The position numbers and the translations under genes are program-made. The notes under the pieces were generated by a model that saw only the letters and a program-made list of their open reading frames with translations, did no database searches and had not been told where the DNA came from. A stretch of DNA of 64,000 nucleotides, taken from positions 15,364,519 to 15,428,518 of the forward strand of contig NC_060236.1 in assembly GCF_021155775.2 (NCBI RefSeq), given 5' to 3'. This document shows positions 21,508-32,691 of the stretch, one piece after another (position 1 is the stretch's first letter; each line of letters begins with the position of its first letter). The stretch is from Neodiprion pinetum (lineage: Eukaryota; Arthropoda; Insecta; Hymenoptera; Diprionidae).

Positions 21508-22951
21508 ATGGCGAAGAAGAAAGTCGAGATGGCCGAGTTACGGGCGAAAGTGCGTAAAATGCAACAAGAATTTGCGAGTCTGGTGCCATTGCTCGAAAAT
21601 GAATCCGAGATTTCTGCCGAGAGTGATTCCGGCGAATCATCGACATCTTCTTCGTCGTCAGTGAGAACGTTTCGCGTCTTATCAAAGGATGGGGAAAACA
21701 AAGGTAAATTGAACATAGAGAAGCTATGGCAAAAAGCCTGTGGCTTTCCTTGTTCCTTGGCCCCTCCCCCCCCCCCCCCCCCTCGTTGTCTGTTTCTTGT
21801 TACAGATACGCCGGAGCCGCCATTTTGCGGTAAAGCCGGGTATACATATACATATCTGTATACCAAGAGAATATCTTGAAAGTTAACACTCGGTCACCGC
21901 CGACTCGGCACCACTCACGTTCTTCGTCTGTTTTTCGCAGGCTGGCCATCCCATATTTAATTCTAAACTGCGAAAGGCCGAAAAATGATTGCATCGACGA
22001 CGACGACGATTATGTTTTCATTTAATGCATGGGGCATTTCCTGTCAAATCGTCCATGAATAATAATTTGAATTTTTATGGGTGATCACCTAATGTGATAA
22101 GCTTTAAGGATTTTTTTTCGATTTTCGACCTTTCGCAGTTAAAAACAGACGAAGAACGTGAGTGGTGCCGAGTCGGCGGTGATCGAGTGTTACTTTCAAG
22201 ATATTCTCTTGGTATGTATACATTGTATGCTCTGTTATAACAATAACAAGAGTAATTCTATCGAAATACAAGGTTAACGCGAATTTATTACTCTAGAAAA
22301 TGCTGATAATAATCAGTTGAGTCCGAAGAAAGTCCCCGTAGACCTGGAGATTCTCGATATTCTCGGAATCGAGGCAGACAAGGAGGGGAACGAGAAGTTA
22401 GCTGTCGACGAGGATCTTGTGAAGATTTGGCGGAAGCTGATCAACAGAGGCTTAACGAAAGAGGAAAAGGACGAGCTGTTGGAAGAATATAAAAGGTCTC
22501 AAGTATATCATTATTATCGTAATGATAAAATAGCAGGTTATAGGCCTAGCTGTAAATGACAAGTGTCTACAGGAATCCGGAGTTTGGAGCGAAGAGGCTC
22601 AACGCGGAAATTCTCGCTCCTCTTGCACCAAAAAGTGCAAAAAAGGACGCTTACATGGCCGATATACAAGATCTGGCGGGGGCCTCACTTATGACCGTTG
22701 GCTCGGTTCTCACTCTACTGATGAGAGCAGAAGAATGCGACAAGTTATCGCTCGTCAGGAAAATCAGTGATGTGGCAAGATTTATTGTTGCCATTCATCA
22801 CGCGATCTCTGTGACCAGGAAGGCCAACATATTTATCCCCGATTTATCTCCGCAAGTGGCTGGGCTGATTAAGAAGGCGGAGATGGACGAGACGCTTTGG
22901 GGAGCGATCTGGGAGAGCGTATCAAGGAATCCAAAGCTTTGTCCAAGCTGA
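21508..22951 (+). pseudogene. DIRS-like ORF1 (gag-like), split by a MITE
   Basis: It starts MAKKKVEMAELRAKVRKM, a coiled-coil-like opening with a Ser/Glu-rich tail, and is cut by an insertion between about 21705 and 22290. It resumes with KKVPVDLEILDILGIEAD and PEFGAKRLNAEILAPLAP, then LLMRAEECDKLSLVRKIS, up to 22951. These blocks resemble the first ORF of DIRS-type elements. A basic Ser/Arg-rich stretch in another frame (22952-23165) leads to the RT. Confidence 0.6.
21841..22229. mobile_element. Foldback MITE in DIRS ORF1
   Basis: Arms of about 95 bp (21841-21945 and 22125-22229) share ACCAAGAGAATATCTTGAAA and GTGGTGCCGAGTCGGCGGTG in inverse orientation. A run of about 20 C (21766-21785) lies just upstream. 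Confidence 0.75.
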
Positions 22952-23180
22952 GCCAGGACGTAAGAGAGAAACCGGCGTCCAGTTCGGCTAGGAAGCCTTT
23001 TTTGTTCAAGGGCCCGTCGCAGAAATAGCCTCCTGATCAGGCGGGCAGTTCTCAGAAGAGAGGAACGCAGTCGAGGTCTAGCCCGAACTACAGGAGCAAG
23101 CAACATCACTTCAACAGCAGGACGCGGAGCCGCAGGAGCGGCGAAACATCACGCCGAGAGAGATAGATGTAAGTAAAGGG

Positions 23181-24620
23181 GTGGCAGGCAGGCTTAGAGA
23201 GTTTGAAGCCGAATGGCGAGAAATTACTGACAATCCCTTTGTACTTGACACAGTTAAAGGTCTCAAGATACAATTTGACGAAAAACCCTTTCAACGAGGA
23301 CATCTGTTAGTCAGTATCGCTACAATGGAGCTAAGTCGCTATCAATGCGCCATAGATAAATTAATTGAAGGGGCAATCGAGATTTGCAAGCGGAAAGCGG
23401 CTCAGTTTCTGTCTTCTTTTTTCCTGGTTCCAAAAAAGGATGGTAACGATCGTTTTATTTTGAATTTGAAGTAATTAAATAAATTCATTAGGCCGGAGCA
23501 TTTTAAATTGGAGAACTTGAGGACAGTCACGAGTTTGATTTCGCCCGATTGCTAGATGGCATCAATTGATCTAGAGGATGCTTATTATCTCGTTTCGATT
23601 CAGAAATCTAGCAGGAAGTATCTGCGCTTTCGGTTTCAAGACACCTTGTTTCAATTCACCTGCTTAGCCTTTGGCCTATGTTCGGCCCCTCTAGTTTTTA
23701 CGAAAGTTCTCAAGGCTCCAGTCGGAATTCTGAGATGTAGAGGAATATCTCTGGTCGTTTATCTGGACGATTTTATAATTATCAGTGATAGTAAACATCA
23801 ATACTCAAGAAATGTATCAGACACTTGCAATTTTCTCAGTTCGCTTGGGTTCAAAATAAATGAGAGGAAATCTTCGTTAACCCCATCGCGGGTGTGTAAA
23901 TTCTTGGGGTTTAACATAAATTCTCGGAAATTCAACCTGGAATTACCCGAAGAAAAAAGGGAACTATTGTTCAAGGTGATACGTTAATTTCGGGGGAAAT
24001 CTTCGTGCACGATATTAGAACGGTCTCAGTTGATAGAGAGTCTGATTAGTACCTGCTCAGCAGTCGATTATGGATGGTTATACACTAAGGCGTGTGAGTC
24101 GGTGAAGATTACAAGACTGATACCAGGCTTTAACAACTACAACGCCAAGATAATCATTCTCGATAGTTTACGCTCGGACTTAACAAAAGAGATTTGGCAT
24201 TGGGCTGACAGAAGGCATATTTTTCTATTTGCGTCCTATATTTCCTCGGTGGAAAATACGGAGGCGGATGCCTTATCTCGAGTAAAGAATATAGATACCG
24301 AATGGGAGCTGTGCGACAGGGCTTTCGGTCTAATTGAAGAGAAGTTGGGTTCGCCCGAAATTGATCTTTTTGCGAACAATAACAACGCCAAATGCCGGAA
24401 ATATTGCTCTCGGTTTCCGGAACCTGGCGCGTGGTCGATTGATGCCTTTACATTTAATTGGGGCGGAGTTTTCTTTTACGCTTTTCCGCCGTTTGCAATG
24501 ATTTTAAAAGCATTATCTAAGATTCAGAAAGAGGGAGCTTCAGGCATAATTGTAGTGCCGAATTGGCCGTGCCAACCTTGGTATCCTCTCTTATTGACCC
24601 TTATGCAGAAAAGCTGGTTT
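23181..24620 (+). pseudogene. DIRS-type reverse transcriptase and RNase H
   Basis: The RT carries FFLVPKKDGNDRFILNLK, MASIDLEDAYYLVSI, YLRFRFQDTLFQFTCLAFGL and VVYLDDFIII (catalytic DD at 23766-23771), the DIRS1 signature set. RNase H follows with ASYISSVENTEADALSR, SPEIDLFANNNNAKC and WGGVFFYAFPPFAMI. A stop (about 23472), frame changes near 23985 and a missing tail show that it is inactive. DIRS elements integrate by a tyrosine recombinase. That gene is absent here. Confidence 0.83.
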
Positions 24621-24769
24621 TAAGACCACGATCTGATCTGTTATCGTCTCCTTGTAGGTCGATCAGTCATCCGAAGGCAAAAGGCTTAAGCCTGATTGCA
24701 GCCAGGCGGTTTGTTACTTGGGTCTGGACCTTTCTGTACTATAAGTATAAAAAATTACAAAAATTCGTC

Positions 24770-25106
24770 GACCGTATATTCCCCTTGTGAGAGAAATTAC
24801 TGTGTCACTCGTAGAGAACTTTTAGCTGTTGTAAAGACTGTGGTTCATTTTCATCATTATCTGTATGACAGGAGATTTTTGTTTCGAACAGATCATGCTT
24901 CCCTTAGGTGGTTACTTTCGTTGAAGTCCCCTGAAGGTCAGGTAGCTAGATGGATTGAAAGGCTCGGGCAGTACGATTTTGATATTCGTCATCAAGCAGG
25001 TTTGCAATATGGAAACGCCGACGCTCTTTCCCGGAGACCCTGCGAAGAAACAACGGAGTGTAGGCAATGTGCTCGCCTTGAAAAATACAGAGATCCCCCT
25101 CTATAA
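24770..25106 (+). pseudogene. Gypsy RNase H, C-terminal part
   Basis: This resumes the Gypsy frame after the DIRS insertion with ERNYCVTRRELLAVV, FLFRTDHASLRWLLSL and the AGLQYGNADALSR block. The last carries the terminal RNase H Asp (NADALSR). It continues into a cysteine-containing linker toward integrase. Confidence 0.85.
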
Positions 25107-25289
25107 TTCGAAAAATTTCTCTCGGAGGAAACCTTGAGAATTGGAAGATTTCCCAGCAAGAGGCTGACATCTTAGCCTTAGTCAAGTCATGGAAAGAAAC
25201 AGAAGCTCGCCCGGACTGGCAGATATATCCTCAGCTGAGTCAGCTTTAAAGATTTATTGGGGTCAATGAGATTCTATTCATTTAATAGA

Positions 25290-26450
25290 CAGAATTTCAT
25301 ATCGAAAATGGGAGTCTGAAGACATGCGAGAAATCAAATGGCAACTTTTGGTTCCCAAAAATCGGGTTCCGGAAGTTCTCACTCTGCTCAATGATTGTGC
25401 TGCAGGAGGATACTTTGCTTTGAATAAGACTCTGGGAAGGATTCGAGAACTTTACTCTTGGCCTCGTTGTCGAGCAGACATCGAAGATTGGTGTCGAAGA
25501 TGCCAATTCTGCTCAGCAAAGAAGGGGTTTTGAAATAAGGGTCAGAGCTCTCTGGAGATCTACAACGTAGGAGCTCCGTTTGAGAGGGTAGCAATGGACA
25601 TCCTCAGCCCTCTTCCTGTAACCCATTCAGGAAATAGATATGCATTGGTCATCGCCAATTATTTTACCAAGTGGTCTGACGTGGTTCCACTTGTCAATCA
25701 AGAAGCCGTGGCTCAAGCGTTTGTTGAAGAATTTGTTTGTAGGCATGGAGTTTTTCTAGAACTTCACACAGATCAGGGCCGAAATTTTGAGTCAACCTTA
25801 ATGAAAAAGCTACCCAGATTTTGGGGGTTAGAAAGACTCGTACAACTCCTTTGCATCCTCAATCTGACGGCATGATAGAGCGTTTGAATCGGAAATTGCA
25901 TCAATATTTGTCTTTCTTCGTCGATAAGAATCAGAGAGACTGTGACACTTGGATTCCTTTTTTTCTCTTGTCGTATAGGACCCCGATTCACGAGACGACG
26001 AAGCAAACACCAGCCTCCATGTTTACTGGAAAGAATCTTCGGCTTCCGTCAGATTTAGAGAAAGGCACTGTTCCTGCACAAATACAGCTTCAAACAGATT
26101 TTGCTTTTGATCTACAATAAGGTTTAGAAGATATTCATAATTTTGCAAGAAATAGAATTTCTGTGGCTTCAGATAAATTGAAAGTGCGTTATGATATGCG
26201 AGCTAGGAATTTAAAATTCAATCCTGGAGATGCTGTTTGGTCTTTTCAACCGCGAAAACAGAAAGGGCGATGCGCGAAATTGCAAAGTAACTTGGAAGAC
26301 CCAAATTTTGTTGTTAACCGGATAAACGATGTCATTTACAGAATCCAGAAAACCACTCACTCCAAGGTAAAGATAGTACATTTAGACCGCCTTGCACTCT
26401 TCAAAGAAGAACATGAACTCACTAATGCCTGGAACTTCCAACCAGGTTAG
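25290..26450 (+). pseudogene. Gypsy integrase
   Basis: The zinc-binding H2C2 region has lost a His (GGYFALNKTLGRIREL; the family has GGHF), but keeps CRRCQFC. The DDE core shows MDILSPLP (first Asp), ELHTDQGRNFES (second Asp) and, after a frameshift near 25825, HPQSDGMIERLNRKL (Glu). The C-terminal part (FNPGDAVWSFQPRKQKG) matches the GPY/F-like end. Stops and shifts separate the pieces. The 3' LTR is not present before 28 kb. Confidence 0.87.
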
Positions 26451-26565
26451 AATTTCTGGCAGTCGCTTTTGATGGATATAATGAACACTATCTAACTTTC
26501 AGTTTGTTGTCAATTGGGAAAAGAAGCTTCCTTATGGATGAAAATTAGATGAGTCACGACCGCTA

Positions 26566-27187
26566 ATGATAACCGTTGACGGAAATATCGGTTATGGGAA
26601 GACGACGTTCACTAAGAGATTTTTGGCTGATCCTCGGGTCTGTACGTTTTTAGAACCATTAAATGAATATCGGGATGTCGCTGGTATTAACCTTTTAGAT
26701 TTGATGTATCAAGATCTTGATCAATATTGCTACCAATTTCAACATTATGTTCAGCTGGTAATGCGAGATAGACAGATAGTCTCCTACTAACCTCCTTATC
26801 TGTCAAAGTGATGGAAAGATCGATTGATAGTGGCAATTGTTTGATAGAAGCTCGCCGACGGTTAGGAATTTTCACGACATCGAATCTCATTTATTGATGA
26901 GAAATTCCTCTCTTCTCATTCGCTCGTCTGAGTTCAGAGTAGATTTAATTGTTTATCTGCGAGTTTTCCCAGAAACTTCTTTCGCCCGAATCTGATCTCG
27001 TTCTCGCGAGGAAGCATCGAGGATTTCCTTAGAATTTCTCAGGGCTATTCATGAAGTTCATGAAGATTGGTTGATAAAACAAACCTTTTCTTCTTTATCG
27101 GCTCTCGTCTTGGTTGTTGATGCTGTATCCACAGCGGACCAGGTTTACTCAGATTTCTGTGTCGCAATGTCAATCGGGCACGACTAA
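26566..27187 (+). pseudogene. Deoxynucleoside kinase-like gene, frameshifted
   Basis: This starts 115 bases after the integrase stop on the same strand. The first frame has the P-loop GNIGYGKTT, EPLNEY and NLLDLMYQDLDQYCYQFQ, the usual order in deoxynucleoside kinases that phosphorylate nucleosides for DNA synthesis. A second frame holds KVMERSIDSGNCLIEARRR (the ERS motif). A third has DLIVYLRVFPETSFARI, then a TGA, then SRSREEAS (LID-like), HEVHEDWLI and LVLVVDA. Almost the whole ~200-residue domain is present, broken by two frameshifts and one stop. It is either cargo of the Gypsy element or a host-derived retrocopy. No introns are visible. Confidence 0.75.
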
Positions 27188-27668
27188 TTTTTGTTTCCTT
27201 CTAAAAGTTTTCTTCTTTTGATTCGTGTTTTGCGTCGGATAGGCTTTGGTTTCTTTTATGATGTGAATAGAGCCATGATTATTTTTTAAGGTCGACAAGC
27301 GATTGCTTGATTTTCACATTTTACTAACCCCAACTGTCAGTTTTCATGAGCACTTGTTCAGGTTCCTTGACAAACAGCCGTTTCCTGTCATCTCTTCTTT
27401 GTTCCTGAGGATGTTTGGGTGTCGACGATCTTGAACTTTTTCCAGACAGATTCAGATAAGATCGTTTCTTTTCTTTTACTGACACAAACGTCTAAAATCT
27501 AAACTATATTTTATTGCTCCAAATTCACCAAGCGAATTTAGAATGATCGACCATCACTCACAATTGTCTTACCAATTTAGAGTGTGCTGCTCCCAGAGGA
27601 ATCCCGGAACCAGCTCGCCGTTTTCTTTCTCCCTGATCCCGAAGGTTGTGTCGCGAGTCCGACGCCTT
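27188..27668. other. Sequence after the kinase, unrecognised
   Basis: Fragments of open frame in shifting phases continue on the + strand (for example around 27400-27500) with no family I recognise. They may be the rest of the retroelement's 3' end. Confidence 0.3.
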
Positions 27669-27988
27669 CCCTACATACCGGGACAATCTCTTGAAACTAT
27701 ACATATAATGTGCATGCGCGAGTTTTATCGGCTGCACGGGCAGGCTGGCCACTCCGAGTTTCAGCTGTCAAACCCTGTTTCTGGCGTCGATGTAGTTCAT
27801 ACGAATTTTTAAGGTTAGAATCTCAAACAGTCAAGATAGTGACTCGGAAAGTTGATGCTAATGCTCTTTGAAAATTGGCTTTATTCGAAAACATCGCCGC
27901 GGGGCGATTTCACCGACCAATGAGATTGAATTATTTGGCGCATGCGCATTGTATGTATAGTTTCAAGAGATTGTCCCGGTATGTAGGG
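27669..27988. mobile_element. MITE with ~48-bp TIRs
   Basis: Ends CCCTACATACCGGGAC and GTCCCGGTATGTAGGG are perfect inverts. The match continues through CAATCTCTTGAAACTATACAT. It is 320 bp and noncoding. No target duplication is obvious. Confidence 0.82.
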
Positions 27989-28264
27989 GTCTCCGAACCT
28001 CCTTTGGTTGGCCCTCGCTGATGCTTGGTCCTCCAATTTCGGCCCTCCTGTCACTCCCGTCTAGGCTAACCTACCCTTGGTTCCTGCCCTACATAGAACT
28101 GTATCAGATTTTTTATGTAGGGTGCTCCCCTGGAAGATTCCCTCCTGAAGGTCCCGTTTGATGTCGACCGCCCTCCGGATTCACACGAAGATGCTCACTT
28201 ACACACTTTTACACACTCGCTTGCACACTTTACACATAGCCGAATCGAAATAATAAGATGTCGA

Positions 28265-28890
28265 TTCGGTTCAAGCTACAATTGCTTCCGATTGCTCCTC
28301 GATTTTTGATCAATAATCCAGCAGTTTTCTTATTTGTTCCCTCACAATTTCCAAGAAAACTGGGAAAAACGACACATATACGTTGTGTAACGGAGGGTCG
28401 GGCACTTCGAACGCATGTATCCGATAAAAAAAATTATAATTTGGCACGGCGCGGCGGCGAATTGCTCCTCATTGCTCCATGATTACTTGATAATTGTCGA
28501 CCAGTTTCGTTATTTGCTCCTTCACAGTTTCCGAGAAAACTGGGAAAACCGACGCCCATTCATTCAGCAGCGGAGGTTCGGAGGTCAGCTGATTTGAGCT
28601 CGTATCGGTGTGGGAAAATGATAATTCGGCCAAACTTGACTATGCTCGTGATTGTTTCTCGGTGGTTGATGAGCATACGTACGATTTAGCAATTTACTCC
28701 TGACTAATTATCGAGTAAACTGGAAAAGACCAAAGCATCTGATTTGTAGGTTATGTCGACGCGCGGCGAGTTCGGAATTGCTTCCGCAACAATAAACCGT
28801 AATTTTGTTCAAGAGACAATTGCTTCCAATCTCTTCAGGGTTCATTCACAATCATTTACTAAACAAATCAGTTGCTTTCTTATAGTCTTG
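28265..28890. repeat. Diverged ~185-bp tandem repeat
   Basis: Four blocks recur with ATTGCTCC, a GATN-rich stretch, TTATTTGCTCC-like sequence, and GAGAAAACTGGGAAAA (about 28270-28375, 28460-28560, 28640-28730, 28790-28890). Open frames here are probably by-products. Confidence 0.5.
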
Positions 28891-29572
28891 AAGAAAAGTA
28901 CGATAAAATATCGAAATTATTTTCTAGCTTTTGCTGGCCACCGGTGAATTCAAACTAGGATCTGAAATGAAAAAAATTCGATCGCTCAAAGCAACAGTCT
29001 GGAGCTACAGTTATGGAGACCATAACTTCTGGCAGCTATCCAGATAGCATTCACCTATCCCCCAATTTTTCACTTTACGCCTTTATGATTCTTTAAAATC
29101 TCAAAAAAAAAACCAACGGGACTTATTCCAGAGTTCAGATCCGCAGCGTTGTATTTGAATTCGTGTCCGGTTTAAAAGGATAAGAATCCGAAACAAAGGA
29201 TAAATTCCACCACTTGCTCTTTAATTACTCCTTATTGCTCCACAATTATTATTCATTGGCTCAGCTATCACTCATTGCTCGTTTTTCACTGCTTGTAATT
29301 TACTTTGCAAATGGAGAAAATAAATGGGGACTGTGTTCCGGTAAAGTAATGATCAGCAACTGATAGGCAAAACAGAGGATATTTATTTAGCAAAAATAGA
29401 CTAATTCTGGAATTCTGGAATGTTGAAGAATGCCCGAAATGGCACCGCAAACAATTCTTATTATCAGGCTTTAGTCGTCAAGTTTCGTCCCCTGTATTTA
29501 TATATACAATTGCTAACATCAACACAATATTCTCTCAGTTTCACAAAAGTTGGAAATTGTGAGGTTCAGCCT
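28891..29572. other. Intergenic, no gene recognised
   Basis: Further scattered ATTGCTCC motifs (about 29215-29280) may be decayed copies of the preceding repeat. Confidence 0.35.
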
Positions 29573-29576
29573 TTAA

Positions 29577-31168
29577 GGGGGTCCTCTAGTTTCTCGGGTC
29601 GAAAAAATCGATTTTTTTTTTTTTTCATAAATCACATCTACAACATGTGTAGAAAATGTGTGCCAAAGGATTTTTCGATATTCGAAGTGGTTCACAAGTT
29701 ATGGCCCTGGAACGGAGCAGGAGCGCGCGCCGGGCTGCTCCGAAAGCCGAGCGGCGCTGACCATTGGATTGATATCCCCAAATCTAACTGCTACCTGAAC
29801 CTTTTGTGAATTAGGCCCGAGTAAAGGGGAGCCGAGACCGTTGACAGGCGCTTTTGAATATTGACTAAGACGCCGTGAAGTTTTAGTTCAGTCTTGCTGT
29901 GGCAGTTGCGAAGCGTACTATATTTTCTCTTGCGAGTCGCACGTAGCTGATTTTTTCGATCGACCTAAAAAGCGAAAATTCGCAGGCAACCGACACACTT
30001 TTGAACAAGACAAGTCGTTTACATCGGCGTCAGCGACGAAACTTCGTCAAAATAAAAATTTTGAAGTGAACGTTGAACAGACTGTTTTGTATTGTATTTT
30101 GAATTTTGTAAGTGTATTTTCAACCATTTCTTCGGCTGTTATTTGTAAAGAGTGCAAAAGTACGGTGACTTTCCATCAACGTGATATACGAGGACTGGGC
30201 TTTAAAATTTCTATGGCGTGCAAGTGTGAGAAAGAAAAAGAAATAGATTCATGCCCAAAAATCTGGACTTTTGCTCCGAAGCACCTCCATTCTGGGCCAA
30301 AAGTGGTTGAAATCGCCACGTTTCTCGCTGTCATAATCTTCAACGAAGGATTCGAAGCTATCCTGAAGACCTTGGAAACCATGGGAGTGAAAATCGGCCC
30401 ACAAGCTAAAGGATATGTTCAACAGCGTGATAGCTCTCGGATCGACCGTTCAGAAAGGCGCACGAGCGATGTTGTAGAACAGGCCCGAATCGCGAAAAGA
30501 GAAGACAGAGCAGCTCTGCGTGACCTCCAAGAAGAAGAGGAAGGCCTATTGTATGGTCCAGGCATAGCAGATTGACGGTGAGATGGAATTTTTAGTATAA
30601 ATCACATGCGCGAACTTTCAAACGCGTTTTTCTCGAAACACCATTTTTCGAAACGGTAACCACGATATTTCAGAAACTATTGCACCGATCTTGTTCAAAT
30701 TTATACAGCATCTTTAATATGTTATAAGCCAGCGATTGAACTAGAATTATCATGATTGCTTCGATAGTTTTTTTCGTACGAGCGAAAAACTTAAGAAAAA
30801 ATGAGTAAAAAATAGAATGTAATTTTCAAAAGTGTATAAAAATGTCAATTTTTGTAATTTAAAATTCACTCTAGTTCAATCGCTAGTCTTGAATATGAAG
30901 ATTAAAATGCCGTTTGGTTTTTTGATTTCAGATAAGCAGAACAGCCGCAATCTTGGTTACCGTCAAGCACCTCTTCTACTTGATGTCTTCCTGTCGGCCA
31001 CTATAGCTGCTATTCTATTATATATTTTGACTTTAAAAAATTTGTAAAGCTCATTTAAATGTTGATAAAGATTATGCAAAAACAATGAGATTGATTATTT
31101 CGATGCTTTGCCCGTAAAAAATTGTTGAAAAAGCCATAAAAAAACAGCCGAGAAACTAGAGGACCCCC
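29577..31168 (+). mobile_element. Kolobok-type DNA transposon, deletion derivative
   Basis: TIRs GGGGGTCCTCTAGTTTCTCGG-like at both ends are flanked by TTAA (29573-29576 and 31169-31172), the Kolobok target. At 1.6 kb it is too short for a full element. The single reading frame joins an N-terminal and a C-terminal transposase segment. Confidence 0.8.
30066..30575 (+). CDS. Truncated Kolobok transposase (termini only)
   Basis: The open frame is 169 codons. No ATG occurs before codon 50 (30213), so a shorter 120-residue product or a spliced 5' exon is likely. The front has CKECKSTVTFHQRD, GLGFKISMACKCEKE and SCPKI, resembling the zinc-binding N-terminus of the transposase. The back (HSGPKVVEIATFLAVIIFNE, ARIAKREDRAALRDL, EEEGLLYGPGIAD) resembles its C-terminus. 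The DDE catalytic region between them is missing and the join keeps the frame open. It cannot transpose by itself but could bind ends or partners. That role is inference. Confidence 0.65.
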   Translation: MNVEQTVLYCILNFVSVFSTISSAVICKECKSTVTFHQRDIRGLGFKISMACKCEKEKEIDSCPKIWTFAPKHLHSGPKVVEIATFLAVIIFNEGFEAILKTLETMGVKIGPQAKGYVQQRDSSRIDRSERRTSDVVEQARIAKREDRAALRDLQEEEEGLLYGPGIAD

Positions 31169-31172
31169 TTAA

Positions 31173-32687
31173 TTGATATCATGTAATCTAGCGCTAAGCG
31201 CATACTTTGCTGTATGAAAATTTGTATTATTTGATCTCTTGTTGGGGTTCGACTTTTGTTCCATTTCAAATACTGGCAAAAACTTAATATCAGAACAAGT
31301 CAATAGTTGGCCAATTAATGAGTCCCAGAAATCATTATTTGGGGCATTTTCGTGTACCTGTTTTCTTGGAAGAATCAGTCCCAAATTTCTGTACGATTTT
31401 CACCTACTATCCATACTGATTCCAAGCACTGCACCTCATATCCTCTACCAGGAAACTGGCCAAAAAAGCTGATGAAAAATGGAGAAAATGGAATTGCTGT
31501 GCTATAAGATAAATACTCAAATTTTGGCAACTTGAACATACTTGTGCACCAATGTACAGGTTCCCGGAACGGCTCGATTCAATAAAGTCATTCCATTAGC
31601 AGCAACCGCCCATACTGAAATGGCGCAGTTTTTGTATACTTAGTTCTTGGAACACCCTGTAGTACATTATCTATTATAGTGTACGGTCGCAGGAATCACC
31701 GAGTATGTTGCTGCTGTAATGTCCAAAAATGATGTAAATGGTGTATGGAAGTAAGGCACGGCGTATTCCTAGTAAAAATTTGGGTGATGCGTACCTGAAA
31801 AGAAACTCTACACCCGAAACAAAAATTTTTTTTAGGGATTTTTATGTCCAGCATCATATGTAGAATTGCGCCATCTGCTACAAAAAGTAACGTTTTACGC
31901 ATCTGGCAACGATTACCAGCTATAATATTTTTTTCATGCAAGTGAAAAACTCAACGGGAGGTAATTTGATGCGTGCATGCGATTCTAGTTATACTTCGAA
32001 GAGATTAAACAGCAGACAGACATTGAAAGTCATACTAAATTTATCGTACTATGACATTTCAGTTTTGAAAATGAAATTTCACAACAATGAATGATTCGAA
32101 ACAGAATTGTTGTATTGTCCTGAAAACGATTGGAAGTATTCTTATACAATTTACGTTTAGTGTCCCGCTTTTGCAGTTATTTGCCGTTTGCATAATTGCA
32201 ACAGTTTAACTACCCACACAACACGAAATTTTACAAAATGTGATAGAGAAATTGCAATCGTTACATCAATGTTATGATTAAATGATCAAGATTTTTATAA
32301 GATTAATTCTGTAAGGTTTTATTCCTGCTGCGCTCGCTCCGAGAACACTCAGCGCTCCACGCTTCACTATAAGTAGTACGGAGAAGCAATACAATAAGAA
32401 TTGTATTCAGAATGGCATAACAGATAAAAAAAAATGTTTCACGGAATCTCTAAATGCAACATTAATCGCCAAGATATAATAATAGCACATGGTTTCTGTC
32501 GCAGGGTATAAAATCAGCAAAGAGCAATTCAATCACGAGAGATAAACGCCATCTAGCGATTGTATCACTACGATAATGCCTCGCCGACAGTGCCATCCAG
32601 TTGATCCATCCAGACGACTGAAAGATGGTGTGCCTAGGAGCGCAGTTTCTTTCTTGAAAAAAGTTTTTCCTTTGCACCGGACTGGAC
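31173..32687. other. Intergenic, no gene recognised
   Basis: No coding frame or clear repeat was seen. AT-rich DNA alternates with a short CpG-rich patch at about 32325-32375. Confidence 0.4.
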
Positions 32688-32691
32688 TTAA

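Larger units (their letters stand above)
21300..24765 (+). mobile_element. DIRS-like retroelement inserted in Gypsy RNase H
   Basis: The insertion begins between 21288 and about 21400 and ends near 24765. It holds a gag-like frame and a DIRS-type RT/RNase H, but no tyrosine recombinase was found before the Gypsy sequence resumes. Terminal repeats are not clear. Confidence 0.7.

Noticed and set aside
21501..21866. Reverse-strand 121-codon frame over DIRS ORF1
   Set aside because: It is the antisense shadow of the ORF1 coiled-coil region and of the poly(C) run.
28265..28890. Regular ~185-bp blocks considered as a CRISPR-like array
   Set aside because: Units are diverged along their whole length, with no short identical repeats and unique spacers.
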